Source: Novosphingobium sp. (GTDB taxonomy: Bacteria > Pseudomonadota > Alphaproteobacteria > Sphingomonadales > Sphingomonadaceae). Taken from it: a DNA stretch of 64,000 nucleotides. The notes below the pieces were generated by a model. The model was not told the DNA's origin. It was given only the letters and a program-made list of their open reading frames with translations, and did no database searches. A program made the position numbers and the translations under genes. The stretch spans positions 62,001 through 126,000 of the forward strand of contig NZ_JAUYRV010000040.1 in the NCBI RefSeq assembly GCF_030696665.1. Reading direction: 5' to 3'. Below, in pieces: positions 39,649 to 49,403 of this stretch; position 1 is the first letter of the stretch, and each line of letters begins with the position of its first letter.

Positions 39649-40941
39649 ATGGCAAGTGTTCCAGTGCTTTCGGCTGATACAGGCCGGGCCGTGATCGATC
39701 CGAAAAGCTACGGCGCGTGGGAGCCGCTGCTAGACCGGTTCGATGAACTGCGCGCGGCCAACCCCGTGGCGCGCGTGGTCGATCCCGACGATGTGCATGA
39801 ACCGTTCTGGCTGGTTTCCGGCTTTGACGAGGTGATGAAGGCGAGCAAGGACAACGCCACGTTCCTCAACAACCCGAAGTCCGCCGTCTTCACCGTGCGC
39901 GTGGGCGATGCGCTGGCCCGCTCGATCACCGGGGGCAGCCCGCATCTGGTGGAATCGCTGGTGGCGATGGATGCGCCCAAGCATCCCAAACTGCGCCGCC
40001 TGACGCAGGACTGGTTCATGCCCAAGAACCTGTCAAAGCTGGATGGCGAAATCCGCAAGATCGCCAATGAGGCCGTCGACCGGATGCTGGGCGCTGGAGA
40101 AGAGGGCGACTTTATGGCGCTGGTGGCCGCGCCCTATCCGCTCCACGTGGTCATGCAGATCCTTGGCGTGCCCCCGGAAGATGAAGCCAAGATGCTGTTC
40201 CTGACCCAGCAGATGTTCGGCGGGCAGGACGAGGACATGAACAAGTCCGGCCTGAAAAACCTTCCGCCTGAACAGATCAGCGCCATCGTGGCAGGAGCCG
40301 TGGCCGAATTCGAACGCTACTTCGCCGGACTTGCGGCGCAGCGGCGCAAGAACCCGACCGAAGACGTGGCCACCGTCATCGCCAATGCCGTGGTCGATGG
40401 CGAACCGATGAGCGACCGCGATACGGCGGGCTACTACATCATCGTCGCCAGTGCCGGGCACGATACCACGTCGGCCTCGTCCGCAGGGGCCGCGCTGGCC
40501 CTCGCCCGCGATCCAGACCTGTTCGCCCGCGCCAAGGCCGACCGCAGCCTGCTGCCGGGCATCGTGGAAGAGGCGATCCGCTGGACCACCCCGGTCCAGC
40601 ACTTCATGCGCACGGCCGCCACGGATACCGAGCTTGGGGGACAACAGATCTCTGCCGGTGACTGGCTGATGCTGAACTATGTGGCGGCAAACCACGATCC
40701 GGCGCAGTTCCCCAACCCCCGCGCCTTTGACCCGACACGCCCCGCCAACCGTCACGCCGCCTTCGGTGCCGGATCGCACCAGTGCCTCGGCCTGCATCTG
40801 GCGCGGCTGGAAATGCGGGTGCTGTTAGATGTGCTGCTGGACCGGGTGGACAGCCTTGAACTGGCGGGAGAACCGGCGCGGGTGAACTCCACCTTTGTCG
40901 GCGGGTTCAAGAAGCTGCCGATGCGGTGGAAGGCTGCCTGA
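39649..40941 (+). CDS. Cytochrome P450
   Basis: AGHDTTSAS I-helix, EEAIRW K-helix, FGAGSHQCLGLHLARLEMRVL heme-binding loop. Confidence 0.96.
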   Translation: MASVPVLSADTGRAVIDPKSYGAWEPLLDRFDELRAANPVARVVDPDDVHEPFWLVSGFDEVMKASKDNATFLNNPKSAVFTVRVGDALARSITGGSPHLVESLVAMDAPKHPKLRRLTQDWFMPKNLSKLDGEIRKIANEAVDRMLGAGEEGDFMALVAAPYPLHVVMQILGVPPEDEAKMLFLTQQMFGGQDEDMNKSGLKNLPPEQISAIVAGAVAEFERYFAGLAAQRRKNPTEDVATVIANAVVDGEPMSDRDTAGYYIIVASAGHDTTSASSAGAALALARDPDLFARAKADRSLLPGIVEEAIRWTTPVQHFMRTAATDTELGGQQISAGDWLMLNYVAANHDPAQFPNPRAFDPTRPANRHAAFGAGSHQCLGLHLARLEMRVLLDVLLDRVDSLELAGEPARVNSTFVGGFKKLPMRWKAA

Positions 40942-40969
40942 CCAACACCACAACACCGCCTTCAAAGAC

Positions 40970-41059
40970 AGCGCTCCCCCGCGAAGGCGGGGGCCTCAGG
41001 CCGCCTGACACAACCCCTGTGTAAACCTCCTGAGGCCCCCGCCTTCGCGGGGGAGCGCT
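40970..41059. repeat. 90-bp perfect 31-bp inverted repeat element between convergent genes
   Basis: AGCGCTCCCCCGCGAAGGCGGGGGCCTCAGG-N28-CCTGAGGCCCCCGCCTTCGCGGGGGAGCGCT; each arm is itself a hairpin. Confidence 0.95.
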
Positions 41060-41096
41060 TGGTTTGGGGCGGTGTGTCAGGGGTGCGGTGGCGCAA

Positions 41097-42503
41097 TCAC
41101 CCTTCCATCGCTTCCAGTTCCTTGCCCTTGGTCTCCTTGACCGAGGTCCACACGAACACCAGCGAGATCGCCGCAAACAGCGTGTAGGCCGCATACGTCA
41201 CCGGCAGTCCGATGTTCCCTGCCATCCACGGGAAGCTGGAGCTCACCGCAAAGTTCGCCAGCCACTGCGCCGCGCCTGCCACCGCCAGCGCCGATCCACG
41301 CATCTGGTTGGGGAACATTTCGCCCAGCATGACCCACATCACCGGACCCCAGCTCATGTTGAAGAACACCACATAGATGTTGGCGGCATAAAGCGCGATG
41401 GTGCCCACGCCATCGGGCAGGACCAGCGCACCATTCGCTCCGGTGGAGGCCTGCGCAAAGCACCATGCCAGCACGCCCAGCGTCACCGTCATCCCCGCAG
41501 AGCCGATCAGCAGCAGCGGCTTGCGCCCCAGCTTGTCGACCAGACCGATGGAAACGAGGCAGGCCGCAATCGACACGACGCCTGACAGAATGTTGATCTT
41601 CAGCGCGTCAGCTTCGGAAAAGCCGACCGCCTGCCACAGCACCGCACCGTAATAGAACACCACGTTGATGCCGACGAGTTGCTGGAACACGGCCAGCCCG
41701 ATGCCCACCCACACGATCGGCCGCCAGCCGCCGCCGGGCTTGCGGATATCGGCAAGGCTCGGCTGGTGATCTGCGGCCAGCGAGGCGCGGATTTCGGCAA
41801 GCTTGGTGTCGGCCGTTTCTGCACCAAACAGCTTGGCCAGCACTGCGCGTGCCTCATCATGGCGGCCCTTGGCGACAAGGAAGCGCGGGCTTTCGGGGAT
41901 CAGCAGCAGGGTGACGAGAAACAGCACAGCGGGCAGCGCCTGCACCCAGAACATCCACCGCCACGCCGGATACCCGCCCCAGAACACACCTAGCGACGAT
42001 CCAGCAGCACCTGCCAGCCAGTAGTTGGCCAGAAACGCGCCCGTGAGGCCCGAAATGATCATCACCTGCTGCGCGCTGGAAAGCCGCCCGCGAATGTGCG
42101 CAGGCGTCACCTCAGAGATATAGGCCGGTGACAGCACGCTCGCCGCGCCCACCGCCGCGCCGGCAAAGAACCGCGCAATCGCCAGCACCAGCGCAGAAGG
42201 TGCCGCGCCAGACGCCAGCGCCGAAAGCACGAACAGCGCGGCTGCCATCATCATCACCGCACGGCGGCCCCAGATATCGGCAAAGCGCCCCGCCAGAAAC
42301 GCACCCAGCGCGCAGCCCGGCAGCAGCGAGCTGACTGTCAGGCCCAGCTCTGCATCGCCCAGCCCGAAGGCGTGCTTCAGCCCGTCCTGCGTGCCGTTGA
42401 TAGCGCCTGAATCGTATCCGAACATGAAGCCGCCAATCGTGGCGACTGCAACGATCAGGCCGATGAAGCCGATGTTGACCCGATCCTGAGGCGCTTGCGA
42501 CAT
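41097..42503 (-). CDS. MFS sugar-porter family transporter
   Basis: GGFMFGYDSGAINGTQ, PESPRFLVAKGR, DKLGRKPLLLIGSAGM signatures. Confidence 0.93.
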   Translation of the reverse strand: MSQAPQDRVNIGFIGLIVAVATIGGFMFGYDSGAINGTQDGLKHAFGLGDAELGLTVSSLLPGCALGAFLAGRFADIWGRRAVMMMAAALFVLSALASGAAPSALVLAIARFFAGAAVGAASVLSPAYISEVTPAHIRGRLSSAQQVMIISGLTGAFLANYWLAGAAGSSLGVFWGGYPAWRWMFWVQALPAVLFLVTLLLIPESPRFLVAKGRHDEARAVLAKLFGAETADTKLAEIRASLAADHQPSLADIRKPGGGWRPIVWVGIGLAVFQQLVGINVVFYYGAVLWQAVGFSEADALKINILSGVVSIAACLVSIGLVDKLGRKPLLLIGSAGMTVTLGVLAWCFAQASTGANGALVLPDGVGTIALYAANIYVVFFNMSWGPVMWVMLGEMFPNQMRGSALAVAGAAQWLANFAVSSSFPWMAGNIGLPVTYAAYTLFAAISLVFVWTSVKETKGKELEAMEG

Positions 42504-42608
42504 GCTCTCTCCCAACGGCTTTTCTCATCAGCGCCTTGCGGGCACTCCCGGTGCAGCCCCGATTGATACCGCTAACGGCACAGACCGCAAGCCCCGTTAG
42601 CGCAAGCC

Positions 42609-43028
42609 TCAGCCCTCGCCGTTATCCCGCGCGTTCAGCTTGGCCCACAGGCCTTCGGTCCCCGCCTCGATGGCGTTGTTCACATATTGGGAGGCGACTA
42701 GCCAGCCCTTGAACGGGCGCAGCGTGGCAAGGCAGCCCAGCCCCAGGATCGGCACAGACGTGAGAACATGCACCCACCACGGCGGGGAATAGACCACTTC
42801 CATCCACACAACGAAGAACGTCAGCGGAAAGGCGGTGATGCACAGCGCGAAGAACGCCGGTCCATCATCGGCATTGGCAAACTGGTAATCCAGCCCGCAT
42901 CCCGGGCAGGTCTTCTGCAGCTTGAGCCAGCCGTTGAACATCGAAGCCTTGGCACAGCGCGGACATGTGCCCTTGAGGCCGGACCGGAAGATCCAGTCAA
43001 ACTTCGGATTCTGCGTGAAAAAGGCCAT
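42609..43028 (-). CDS. DUF983 family membrane protein
   Basis: Zinc-ribbon GTCPRCAKASMF...CPGCGLDYQFANADDGPAFFALCI. Confidence 0.88.
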   Translation of the reverse strand: MAFFTQNPKFDWIFRSGLKGTCPRCAKASMFNGWLKLQKTCPGCGLDYQFANADDGPAFFALCITAFPLTFFVVWMEVVYSPPWWVHVLTSVPILGLGCLATLRPFKGWLVASQYVNNAIEAGTEGLWAKLNARDNGEG

Positions 43029-43099
43029 GCCGATGCGTCCCGATTAGCTACCGGATCGCCATATGCCCCTGCCCCGCCAAGGCAAGTCCTAACGAACAG

Positions 43100-43792
43100 A
43101 TGGAACGAAAGCGGCCGTCATGCGATTGTCATTCGGTGCCAAACCCCCTCAACAGCTTCCGCGAACGGTTCCTCGATGTGCTCGCATCGATCTATCTCTA
43201 TAACGAGCATCGCGGATACACCTCGCTGGACCGGGTGCTGGACGCCGTGCGCCAGCGCTGCCCCGACAATCCCGCCTTCATCGCCGCCATCGCCAAGCAC
43301 CGCGCCGACGAGCGCAAGCACTACGTGATGTTCAAGCGCTGGTTCGAACTGCGCGGGCACATGCCGCTAGCGGTTGACAGCACCTGCGGCCACATAGATC
43401 GCTTTATCTTCAAGGTCTTCGGCTGCAGCATCGACGATCTGGACACACAAGGCGTGATCGCCAGCCCCGATGCCTTTGAAAAGCTGTGCCGCGTCATCAT
43501 GCTCACCGAACAGCGCGGCATGCGGCAGGTGGAGATCCTGCTCGGCAACCGCCACGTGCGTTCGGACAAAGCGATGAAGCGCATCTTCGAAGTGGTGGAA
43601 AAGGACGAGCCGGACCACTGGATGCCCTACGCCGCTTGGCTCGACACACAGGGCCGCGCCAAGGCAAAGTGGCGCGAACGCTGGGCCGATTACTGGATTC
43701 ACAAGTCGCTGATGCTGGTAAAGCTGCCCAGCCTGTTCCTGCGGCGCTCTACCCCGCGCATGGTCGAATGGCCGGATGCGTTGACGGGTTAG
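43100..43792 (+). CDS. Ferritin-like-fold hypothetical protein
   Basis: Helical protein with ADERKHYVMFKRWF and similar E/H motifs; start uncertain. Confidence 0.6.
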   Translation: MERKRPSCDCHSVPNPLNSFRERFLDVLASIYLYNEHRGYTSLDRVLDAVRQRCPDNPAFIAAIAKHRADERKHYVMFKRWFELRGHMPLAVDSTCGHIDRFIFKVFGCSIDDLDTQGVIASPDAFEKLCRVIMLTEQRGMRQVEILLGNRHVRSDKAMKRIFEVVEKDEPDHWMPYAAWLDTQGRAKAKWRERWADYWIHKSLMLVKLPSLFLRRSTPRMVEWPDALTG

Positions 43793-43836
43793 ACAGAGCG
43801 TTGCACCCGCGCTAACTTGCCGCCGGGGAGACAAGG

Positions 43837-44442
43837 ATGGACGGGGCAATCACAGACCGCAGGCCCAGCCTGCTATCGCGCATGGTGCGCAAAGTGCTGG
43901 TGTGGTTCTATCGCAAGCGCGGGTGGACAGCGCACGGCACGCCGCCCGCCGATGGCCGCTGCGTGATCGTGGCCGCGCCGCACACGTCGAACTGGGATTT
44001 CGTCAACTTCATCGGGCTGACCGAAGACTTGGGCCTGAAGCCGCACTTCATGGCCAAGGACAGCCTGTTCCGCTGGCCGCTGGGCGGCTTCATGCGCGAT
44101 ATGGGCGGCGTTTCGATAGACCGGAAGGCGCGGCGCAACGTGGTCGATGCGATGGTGGCAGAATTCGCCCGGCGCGACCGCTTCATGCTCACCATCGCGC
44201 CCGAGGGAACGCGCAGCCAGGTAGGCCAGTGGCGCAGCGGGTTCTATCACATCGCGCTGAAGGCGGGCGTGCCCATCGTGATCGGCATGATGGACTATGG
44301 CAACAAGACCGGCGGCCTTGGCCCGGCCATCTGGCCATCTGGCGATTATGCGGCAGACATGCGCAAGTTGTTCGAATTCTACAGCAAAGTCACACCCCGC
44401 CATCCGGGGCGCGGGTTGAAAAGCCTGCCGGAGATTGCATGA
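43837..44442 (+). CDS. Lysophospholipid acyltransferase (PlsC-like)
   Basis: AAPHTSNWDFVNF, APEGTRSQ motifs. Confidence 0.9.
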   Translation: MDGAITDRRPSLLSRMVRKVLVWFYRKRGWTAHGTPPADGRCVIVAAPHTSNWDFVNFIGLTEDLGLKPHFMAKDSLFRWPLGGFMRDMGGVSIDRKARRNVVDAMVAEFARRDRFMLTIAPEGTRSQVGQWRSGFYHIALKAGVPIVIGMMDYGNKTGGLGPAIWPSGDYAADMRKLFEFYSKVTPRHPGRGLKSLPEIA

Positions 44443-45275
44443 TGCCAGACCTGCACTTCCTCACCCACGGCCCCACACTCTGGGGCGCGCTCGGCCTCAA
44501 CGCCGCCGTGCTGGTGCTGGGAATGCTGGCGCTGTGGCGCGTGGCGGTGAAGATCGGCGATGTCAGCTTCATCGATGCGGTGTGGGGCGGCGGAATGGGC
44601 ATGCTGGCGCTGATATCGTGGCTGCACGTGCCGGGAGGCCCCGGCGCAAGGGCCAGCCTGATCGCCGCGATGGCCGCAATCTGGGCCGCGCGCTTGGCGT
44701 GGCACCTCTACACCCGCTGGCGCGGGCATGGCGAAGACCCGCGCTATGCCAAAATGCTGGGCAAGGCCAAAGCGAAGGGCGAGTTCGCCGCTGCCGCACT
44801 GAAGTTCGTCTTCGCCCCGCAAGCGCTGCTGCTGTTCATCACCTGCCTGCCCGCACAACTGGGCGTGCTGGCCAGCCCCGCCCCTGCACCGCTCGGGCCT
44901 CTGGCCCTGGCCGGAGCCGCGCTGTGGCTGGTCGGCATCGTGTTCGAGGCCGTGGGCGATGCGCAACTGAACGCCTTCCGCGCGGATCCCGCCAACAAGG
45001 GCAAAGTCCTCCAGACCGGCCTGTGGCGCTACACCCGCCACCCCAATTACTTCGGCGACGCCTGCGTCTGGTGGGGCATCTGGCTCGCCGCCGCCGACGC
45101 CGGCCTTTGGGTCGCGCTGGCCAGCGTGATCGGCCCGGTGTTCCTGACGTTCACACTGACCAAATGGTCGGGCAAACCGCTGCTGGAAAAGGGTATGGAA
45201 GAGCGGCGGCCGGGGTATAAGGCATACGTGGAGCGGACTTCGGGGTTTGTGCCTTGGTGGCCGAAGGGGGGGTAG
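44439..45275 (+). CDS. DUF1295/steroid 5-alpha-reductase-like membrane protein
   Basis: GLWRYTRHPNYFGDACVWWGIWL; ATGA overlap with upstream gene. Confidence 0.9.
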   Translation: MMPDLHFLTHGPTLWGALGLNAAVLVLGMLALWRVAVKIGDVSFIDAVWGGGMGMLALISWLHVPGGPGARASLIAAMAAIWAARLAWHLYTRWRGHGEDPRYAKMLGKAKAKGEFAAAALKFVFAPQALLLFITCLPAQLGVLASPAPAPLGPLALAGAALWLVGIVFEAVGDAQLNAFRADPANKGKVLQTGLWRYTRHPNYFGDACVWWGIWLAAADAGLWVALASVIGPVFLTFTLTKWSGKPLLEKGMEERRPGYKAYVERTSGFVPWWPKGG

Positions 45276-45527
45276 GGCTGCCAAAATCTATCGTTCAGGA
45301 AACGACGCCTTTGTCGTCGAGGATCTTGGCGTGGGCAATTTTGGTCGGGCAGGCGCGACCGTGTTGTTTGCCGGGCTTGGCGTGGCATCGGTACCGGCGG
45401 TGCTATGGCTGCGGCGGCATTGGTTTCAGGGATGAGGGTTTAGGCGGTGGTGTTCGGGAAATGGCGGCGTGACCGCACGCAGGACAGTTCAGGATCGGAA
45501 GGTATCGGCAGGAGTGGCGGCGTGTGG

Positions 45528-46175
45528 ATGAGCAATTTGCTGAGCAACCCGCATATTGGGAATAAGCAAGGGCTACGTTCGAAATTTTTCGGTCACCCGT
45601 GGCAGCCTGCCAGGTTCGAGATACCGCTTTCGCCGGCTGAAGTTCGTGCGGCGATGCAGCGCTATGCGCAAGGGCACGCACTTGAACGTAATGAATTGCC
45701 AGAAGCTGCTGCCGTATGGGATGAAAAGAGCTTCAAGAAGGTAAAAGACATTTTTACATGTGGCGGTGGGGTTTACGTCGTCAAAGGTAAGCTTGCGGAA
45801 GTCTTGTCACGTTTCGATCTTGGCGACGGCGGATTGATTCCGTTTTCGATTTTCAAAGCTGATCTGGAGACACCTTATCCCGGTGAATTTTTCTTGCTCA
45901 ATTTTGGTTGCATCAAGAACAGTCTGCTCCCGGAGCAATGTGAGGATGCGCAGAAGTTCTTTGTTGATAAGATTAGTGGATTGCAAGTCTGGAAGGTCAA
46001 TCAGCTGCGCCCTGAGGGGGAGGTTGTAGTATCCTCGCGGGCGTTAGTTGGCCCGGATTTGTGGTTCGAGGAGGCTGTCCATTACAGGATATTCGTGAGT
46101 GATGCGCTTGCTCAAGCGTTGATTGAGATCGGCATGGGAGAAGTGTTTAAGTTGAAGCGGTGCCAGATCGCCTGA
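45528..46175 (+). CDS. DUF1629/Imm11-like immunity-type protein (tentative)
   Basis: C-terminus LVGPDLWFEEAVHYRIFVSDALAQALIEIGMGEVFKLKRCQIA resembles the Imm11/DUF1629 family; visibly lower GC than surroundings. Confidence 0.5.
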   Translation: MSNLLSNPHIGNKQGLRSKFFGHPWQPARFEIPLSPAEVRAAMQRYAQGHALERNELPEAAAVWDEKSFKKVKDIFTCGGGVYVVKGKLAEVLSRFDLGDGGLIPFSIFKADLETPYPGEFFLLNFGCIKNSLLPEQCEDAQKFFVDKISGLQVWKVNQLRPEGEVVVSSRALVGPDLWFEEAVHYRIFVSDALAQALIEIGMGEVFKLKRCQIA

Positions 46176-46361
46176 ACCACATCAGTTAACCCGCGAGCCA
46201 ACAAGGAAAAGTTGACCCCCGGATCAAGTCAGGGGTCACAATGTATGGATAGCTGGAATCCGCTCAGAATCAGCCATGCCCAGTCGAAAGCGACGCGCCG
46301 GAAGCCGCCAGCGGCACTCCGAATGCGGGGTAGGATAACGGCGAACCAAGCTTACCCTTTC

Positions 46362-46451
46362 CCGTCACCCTGAACTTGTTTCAGGGTCCATTTCTCGCAA
46401 CAAGCGGCAGCTTAATCGGCAAAATGGATCCTGAAACTAGTTCAGGATGAC
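46362..46451. repeat. ~90-bp cloverleaf-like palindromic repeat, copy 4
   Basis: CGTC-ACCCTGAACTTGTTTCAGGGT-CCAT...ATGG-ATCCTGAAACTAGTTCAGGAT-GACG. Confidence 0.9.
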
Positions 46452-46478
46452 GAGTGTGTGCGTGAGCGATTTACCCCT

Positions 46479-48218
46479 TCACCCCTTCACCACAACCCGC
46501 GCCTCCTGCGGCACGCCGCGCACCGGCACCGCCCTGATCCAGCCTTCCAGCGCGTCGATGTCGGTCGGCCCGGTCACCGTGTCGGGCTTGCCCACGAAGC
46601 CCGAGAAGCCATCGCCGCCCAGCCCCAGAAAGCCGTTCACCGTCACGCGATAGGTCGCCGCCTTATCCAGCGGCTTGCCGTCCAGCGTGATCGAAACGAT
46701 GCGGTCGCCCGAAGGCCGCGCCGGGTCATAAGTGAAGACGAAGCCGGTGGAGGGGGCGAGCGCCTGTTTGGGGCCAGTGTCGTCCAGACCCTCTTCCAGC
46801 ACGGCCTTGATCTGCGCGCCGGTCATGCTTTGCGTCACCACGTTGTTGCCGAAGGGCTGGCACAAGTAGATGTCGCCGAAGGTCAGCGTGCCGTCTGCTG
46901 CGGGGACCAGCGCGGCGCGGATGCCGAAGGGGTTCATGAAGGCGATCTGCGCGCCCTTGTCGCGCGTGGCCCCAAGTTGCGCGTCGGCGATCAGGTTGCG
47001 CAAGGCATCGCCTTCAGGGCCATCGGCCTTGGGCGCTGCGCGGTCCAGCTTGCCGATGGGGCGCTGGGTATAGGCCTTCGATGCCTCTACGTACTTCGCC
47101 ACATATTCCGCCACATCGGCGCGCGGCTGAAACTGCGGGAACAGCGGCGTGTTGGCCAGCGGCCCGCGTGACGAGGTGTAGGGCACCGACTGCACGATCA
47201 CGTTCTCGGCCTTCTTCGAAACCACGCGCCCCGCCACTGGATCGATCTTCAGCGTGATATCGGTGACCAATTCGCCATAGACGCCCGCGCTGGTCAGCAG
47301 GAACGGCTTGGCCGGATTGAGCGCGGCATAATCGCAGACATAGGCCCAGTGCGTGTGGCCCGAAACGACCACGTCCACGCGGGTGTCCAGCCGGTCGAGG
47401 ATCGGGCGGATGTCTCCGGCAAAGTTCTCGCACCCTTGCGGGTTCGGCTCGCCCTTGGTCCGCCCGCCTTCGTGGATCAACACGACGATGGCGTCCGCGC
47501 CCTGCTCTTTCAACAAGGGCACAGCGGCGTTGATCGTGTCGGCCTCGTCCTCGAAGGTCAGGCCCTGAATGCCGGTGGGATTGACCAGATTGGGCGTGCC
47601 TTTCAGCGTCAGCCCGATCACGCCCACCGTGACAGCATTGCGGCCAGAGCCGAAGGTCTTGAGGCCGGTCGCCGGAAACAGCGTCGATCCATCGACGCGC
47701 TTGGTGCTGGCGGCGAGGTACTTGAACGTCGCGCCGGTGAACTTCTCCAGCGCGCAGGGTTCCTTGGGCGTGAACTTCTCGCACCCGCCGGTCTGCTTGC
47801 GCAGCAACTCCTGCTGGCCGTTGTCGAATTCGTGATTGCCCACCGCGTTGAAGTCCACCCCGATGCGGTTCATCACGCCGATGGCCGGTTCATCGAGATA
47901 GAGCGAGGACGCCAGTTGCGAGGCGGAGATCATGTCTCCGGCCGAAACCGTCATCGAGCGCGGATGCTTGGCCCGGACCGAATCGATGGCCGATGCCAGC
48001 CACGCCGCGCCGCCCGCCGGAACCGCGATCAACCCGCCCTTGCCATCGGCCACGTTGACCGATTGGCGCGGCGGTTCAAGGCTGCCGTGGAAATCATTGA
48101 GGCCAACGATGCCCACTTCAACCGGCTCTACCGGGGCATTGCTCGCCATTGGCGCGGCGCAGGCGGCCAGAAGTCCGGGCAGCAGGAGAGCAAGGACGGA
48201 ACGAAGCGGCGTGGGCAT
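46479..48218 (-). CDS. Bifunctional metallophosphatase/5'-nucleotidase, lipoprotein
   Basis: VGIVGLNDFHGSLEP, VGNHEFDNGQ, VVSGHTHWAYVC; lipobox LLAACAAP. Confidence 0.93.
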   Translation of the reverse strand: MPTPLRSVLALLLPGLLAACAAPMASNAPVEPVEVGIVGLNDFHGSLEPPRQSVNVADGKGGLIAVPAGGAAWLASAIDSVRAKHPRSMTVSAGDMISASQLASSLYLDEPAIGVMNRIGVDFNAVGNHEFDNGQQELLRKQTGGCEKFTPKEPCALEKFTGATFKYLAASTKRVDGSTLFPATGLKTFGSGRNAVTVGVIGLTLKGTPNLVNPTGIQGLTFEDEADTINAAVPLLKEQGADAIVVLIHEGGRTKGEPNPQGCENFAGDIRPILDRLDTRVDVVVSGHTHWAYVCDYAALNPAKPFLLTSAGVYGELVTDITLKIDPVAGRVVSKKAENVIVQSVPYTSSRGPLANTPLFPQFQPRADVAEYVAKYVEASKAYTQRPIGKLDRAAPKADGPEGDALRNLIADAQLGATRDKGAQIAFMNPFGIRAALVPAADGTLTFGDIYLCQPFGNNVVTQSMTGAQIKAVLEEGLDDTGPKQALAPSTGFVFTYDPARPSGDRIVSITLDGKPLDKAATYRVTVNGFLGLGGDGFSGFVGKPDTVTGPTDIDALEGWIRAVPVRGVPQEARVVVKG

Positions 48219-48388
48219 GAACGGAACGGCCTTTGTATCGGGTGCAACCGGTTGCCCTCGGCCTAGCCGATCACGGTTATGCTTTGAAGGCACCACGGCC
48301 CTCTTTCTTCGTATGCGCAGACATTGCCTGCGCTTGCCGCCATCACTACAATGGCAAAAGACCCCAGACGCAGGACGCAACGCACGCA

Positions 48389-49024
48389 ATGGCATTATCC
48401 GGCAACGAAAAAGACGCCACCCGCGCGCGGCTGGTCGATCTTGCGCAAGCGATGGTCGAGGAGCGCGGCGGCTCGGGCCTGAACCTGTCCGAACTGGCCG
48501 CGCGCGCCGGAATGTCGCAAGGGCACCTCTCACGCTATTTCGAAACGCGCGAAGCCCTGATGGAGGCGATTGCCGACCACTGGTTCCAGCCAATGGTCGC
48601 CATCATGGAAGACGTGCTGGCCAGCGACCTGCCCCCGCGCCGCAAGATGTTCGAATTCTTCGCCCGCCGCTTCGTGGCGATGCGCAAGAAGTGGGAGGAC
48701 GATCCGGTCAAGCTGCAGACCTATATCGAAGTGGGTTACGACTACTTCGAACAGGTGCGCAGCTATATCGATCTGGCCGACCACTACCTTGGCGAAATCA
48801 TCGGCGAAGGCATGAGCGACGGCGCATTTGCCGGGCTGGACATCGATGAAACGATTAGTCTGGTGAACCAGATGTGCGCTCCCTATTGCGCGCTCAACAC
48901 CATGATCATGTTCATGGAGCGCCTGAACGAGGACAAGCTGGCCCGCATCATCGACGCCGTGTTCGACGGCCTGTCCGCCACGGATCGCGGCGCGAAGGCG
49001 ATGACCGGCCTGCGCGCTGCCTGA
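48389..49024 (+). CDS. TetR-family transcriptional regulator
   Basis: LNLSELAARAGMSQGHLSRYFETREALMEAI HTH. Confidence 0.9.
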   Translation: MALSGNEKDATRARLVDLAQAMVEERGGSGLNLSELAARAGMSQGHLSRYFETREALMEAIADHWFQPMVAIMEDVLASDLPPRRKMFEFFARRFVAMRKKWEDDPVKLQTYIEVGYDYFEQVRSYIDLADHYLGEIIGEGMSDGAFAGLDIDETISLVNQMCAPYCALNTMIMFMERLNEDKLARIIDAVFDGLSATDRGAKAMTGLRAA

Positions 49025-49027
49025 AGA

Positions 49028-49360
49028 TCAGGCCTGCGCGCCAAGCAGGACTTTGCGCATGTCGCCCCGGTGGCGCACGTGCAGCACCAGCAGCGTCGCC
49101 ATCACCACCACCCCGCCGCCGATGAATGCTGCCAAGGCGTGAACCAGCGCCAGCGGCGTCCACTTCCCGCGCCAACCGCACCACAGGCCTGACAGCCCCA
49201 GCAGGGTCATGAAATCGGCGTTGAACTGCCCGGGCCAGCCGCCCGCGGCAATGTCACCGAAGAACACCGGAAAAAGATTACCGCCGTGTGCGGCCATGAC
49301 CACGCCGGTAAAAGCCACCAAGGCGCACCAAGCCGCCACCAGATAGACCCTGAACAACAC
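49028..49360 (-). CDS. Small membrane hypothetical protein
   Basis: ~110 aa with multiple TM segments; GTG start preceded by GGGGAGG. Confidence 0.6.
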   Translation of the reverse strand: MLFRVYLVAAWCALVAFTGVVMAAHGGNLFPVFFGDIAAGGWPGQFNADFMTLLGLSGLWCGWRGKWTPLALVHALAAFIGGGVVVMATLLVLHVRHRGDMRKVLLGAQA

Positions 49361-49403
49361 CAGATCGCCTCCCCTCAACCCATGAGAGAGGAAAGTTACC
49401 GCA

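Noticed and set aside
45247-46451. Prophage or IS element around the low-GC island
   Set aside because: No transposase, integrase, target-site duplication or phage structural gene recognisable
46458-48266. Plus-strand ORFs opposite the 5'-nucleotidase gene
   Set aside because: Antisense shadow translations without domain similarity
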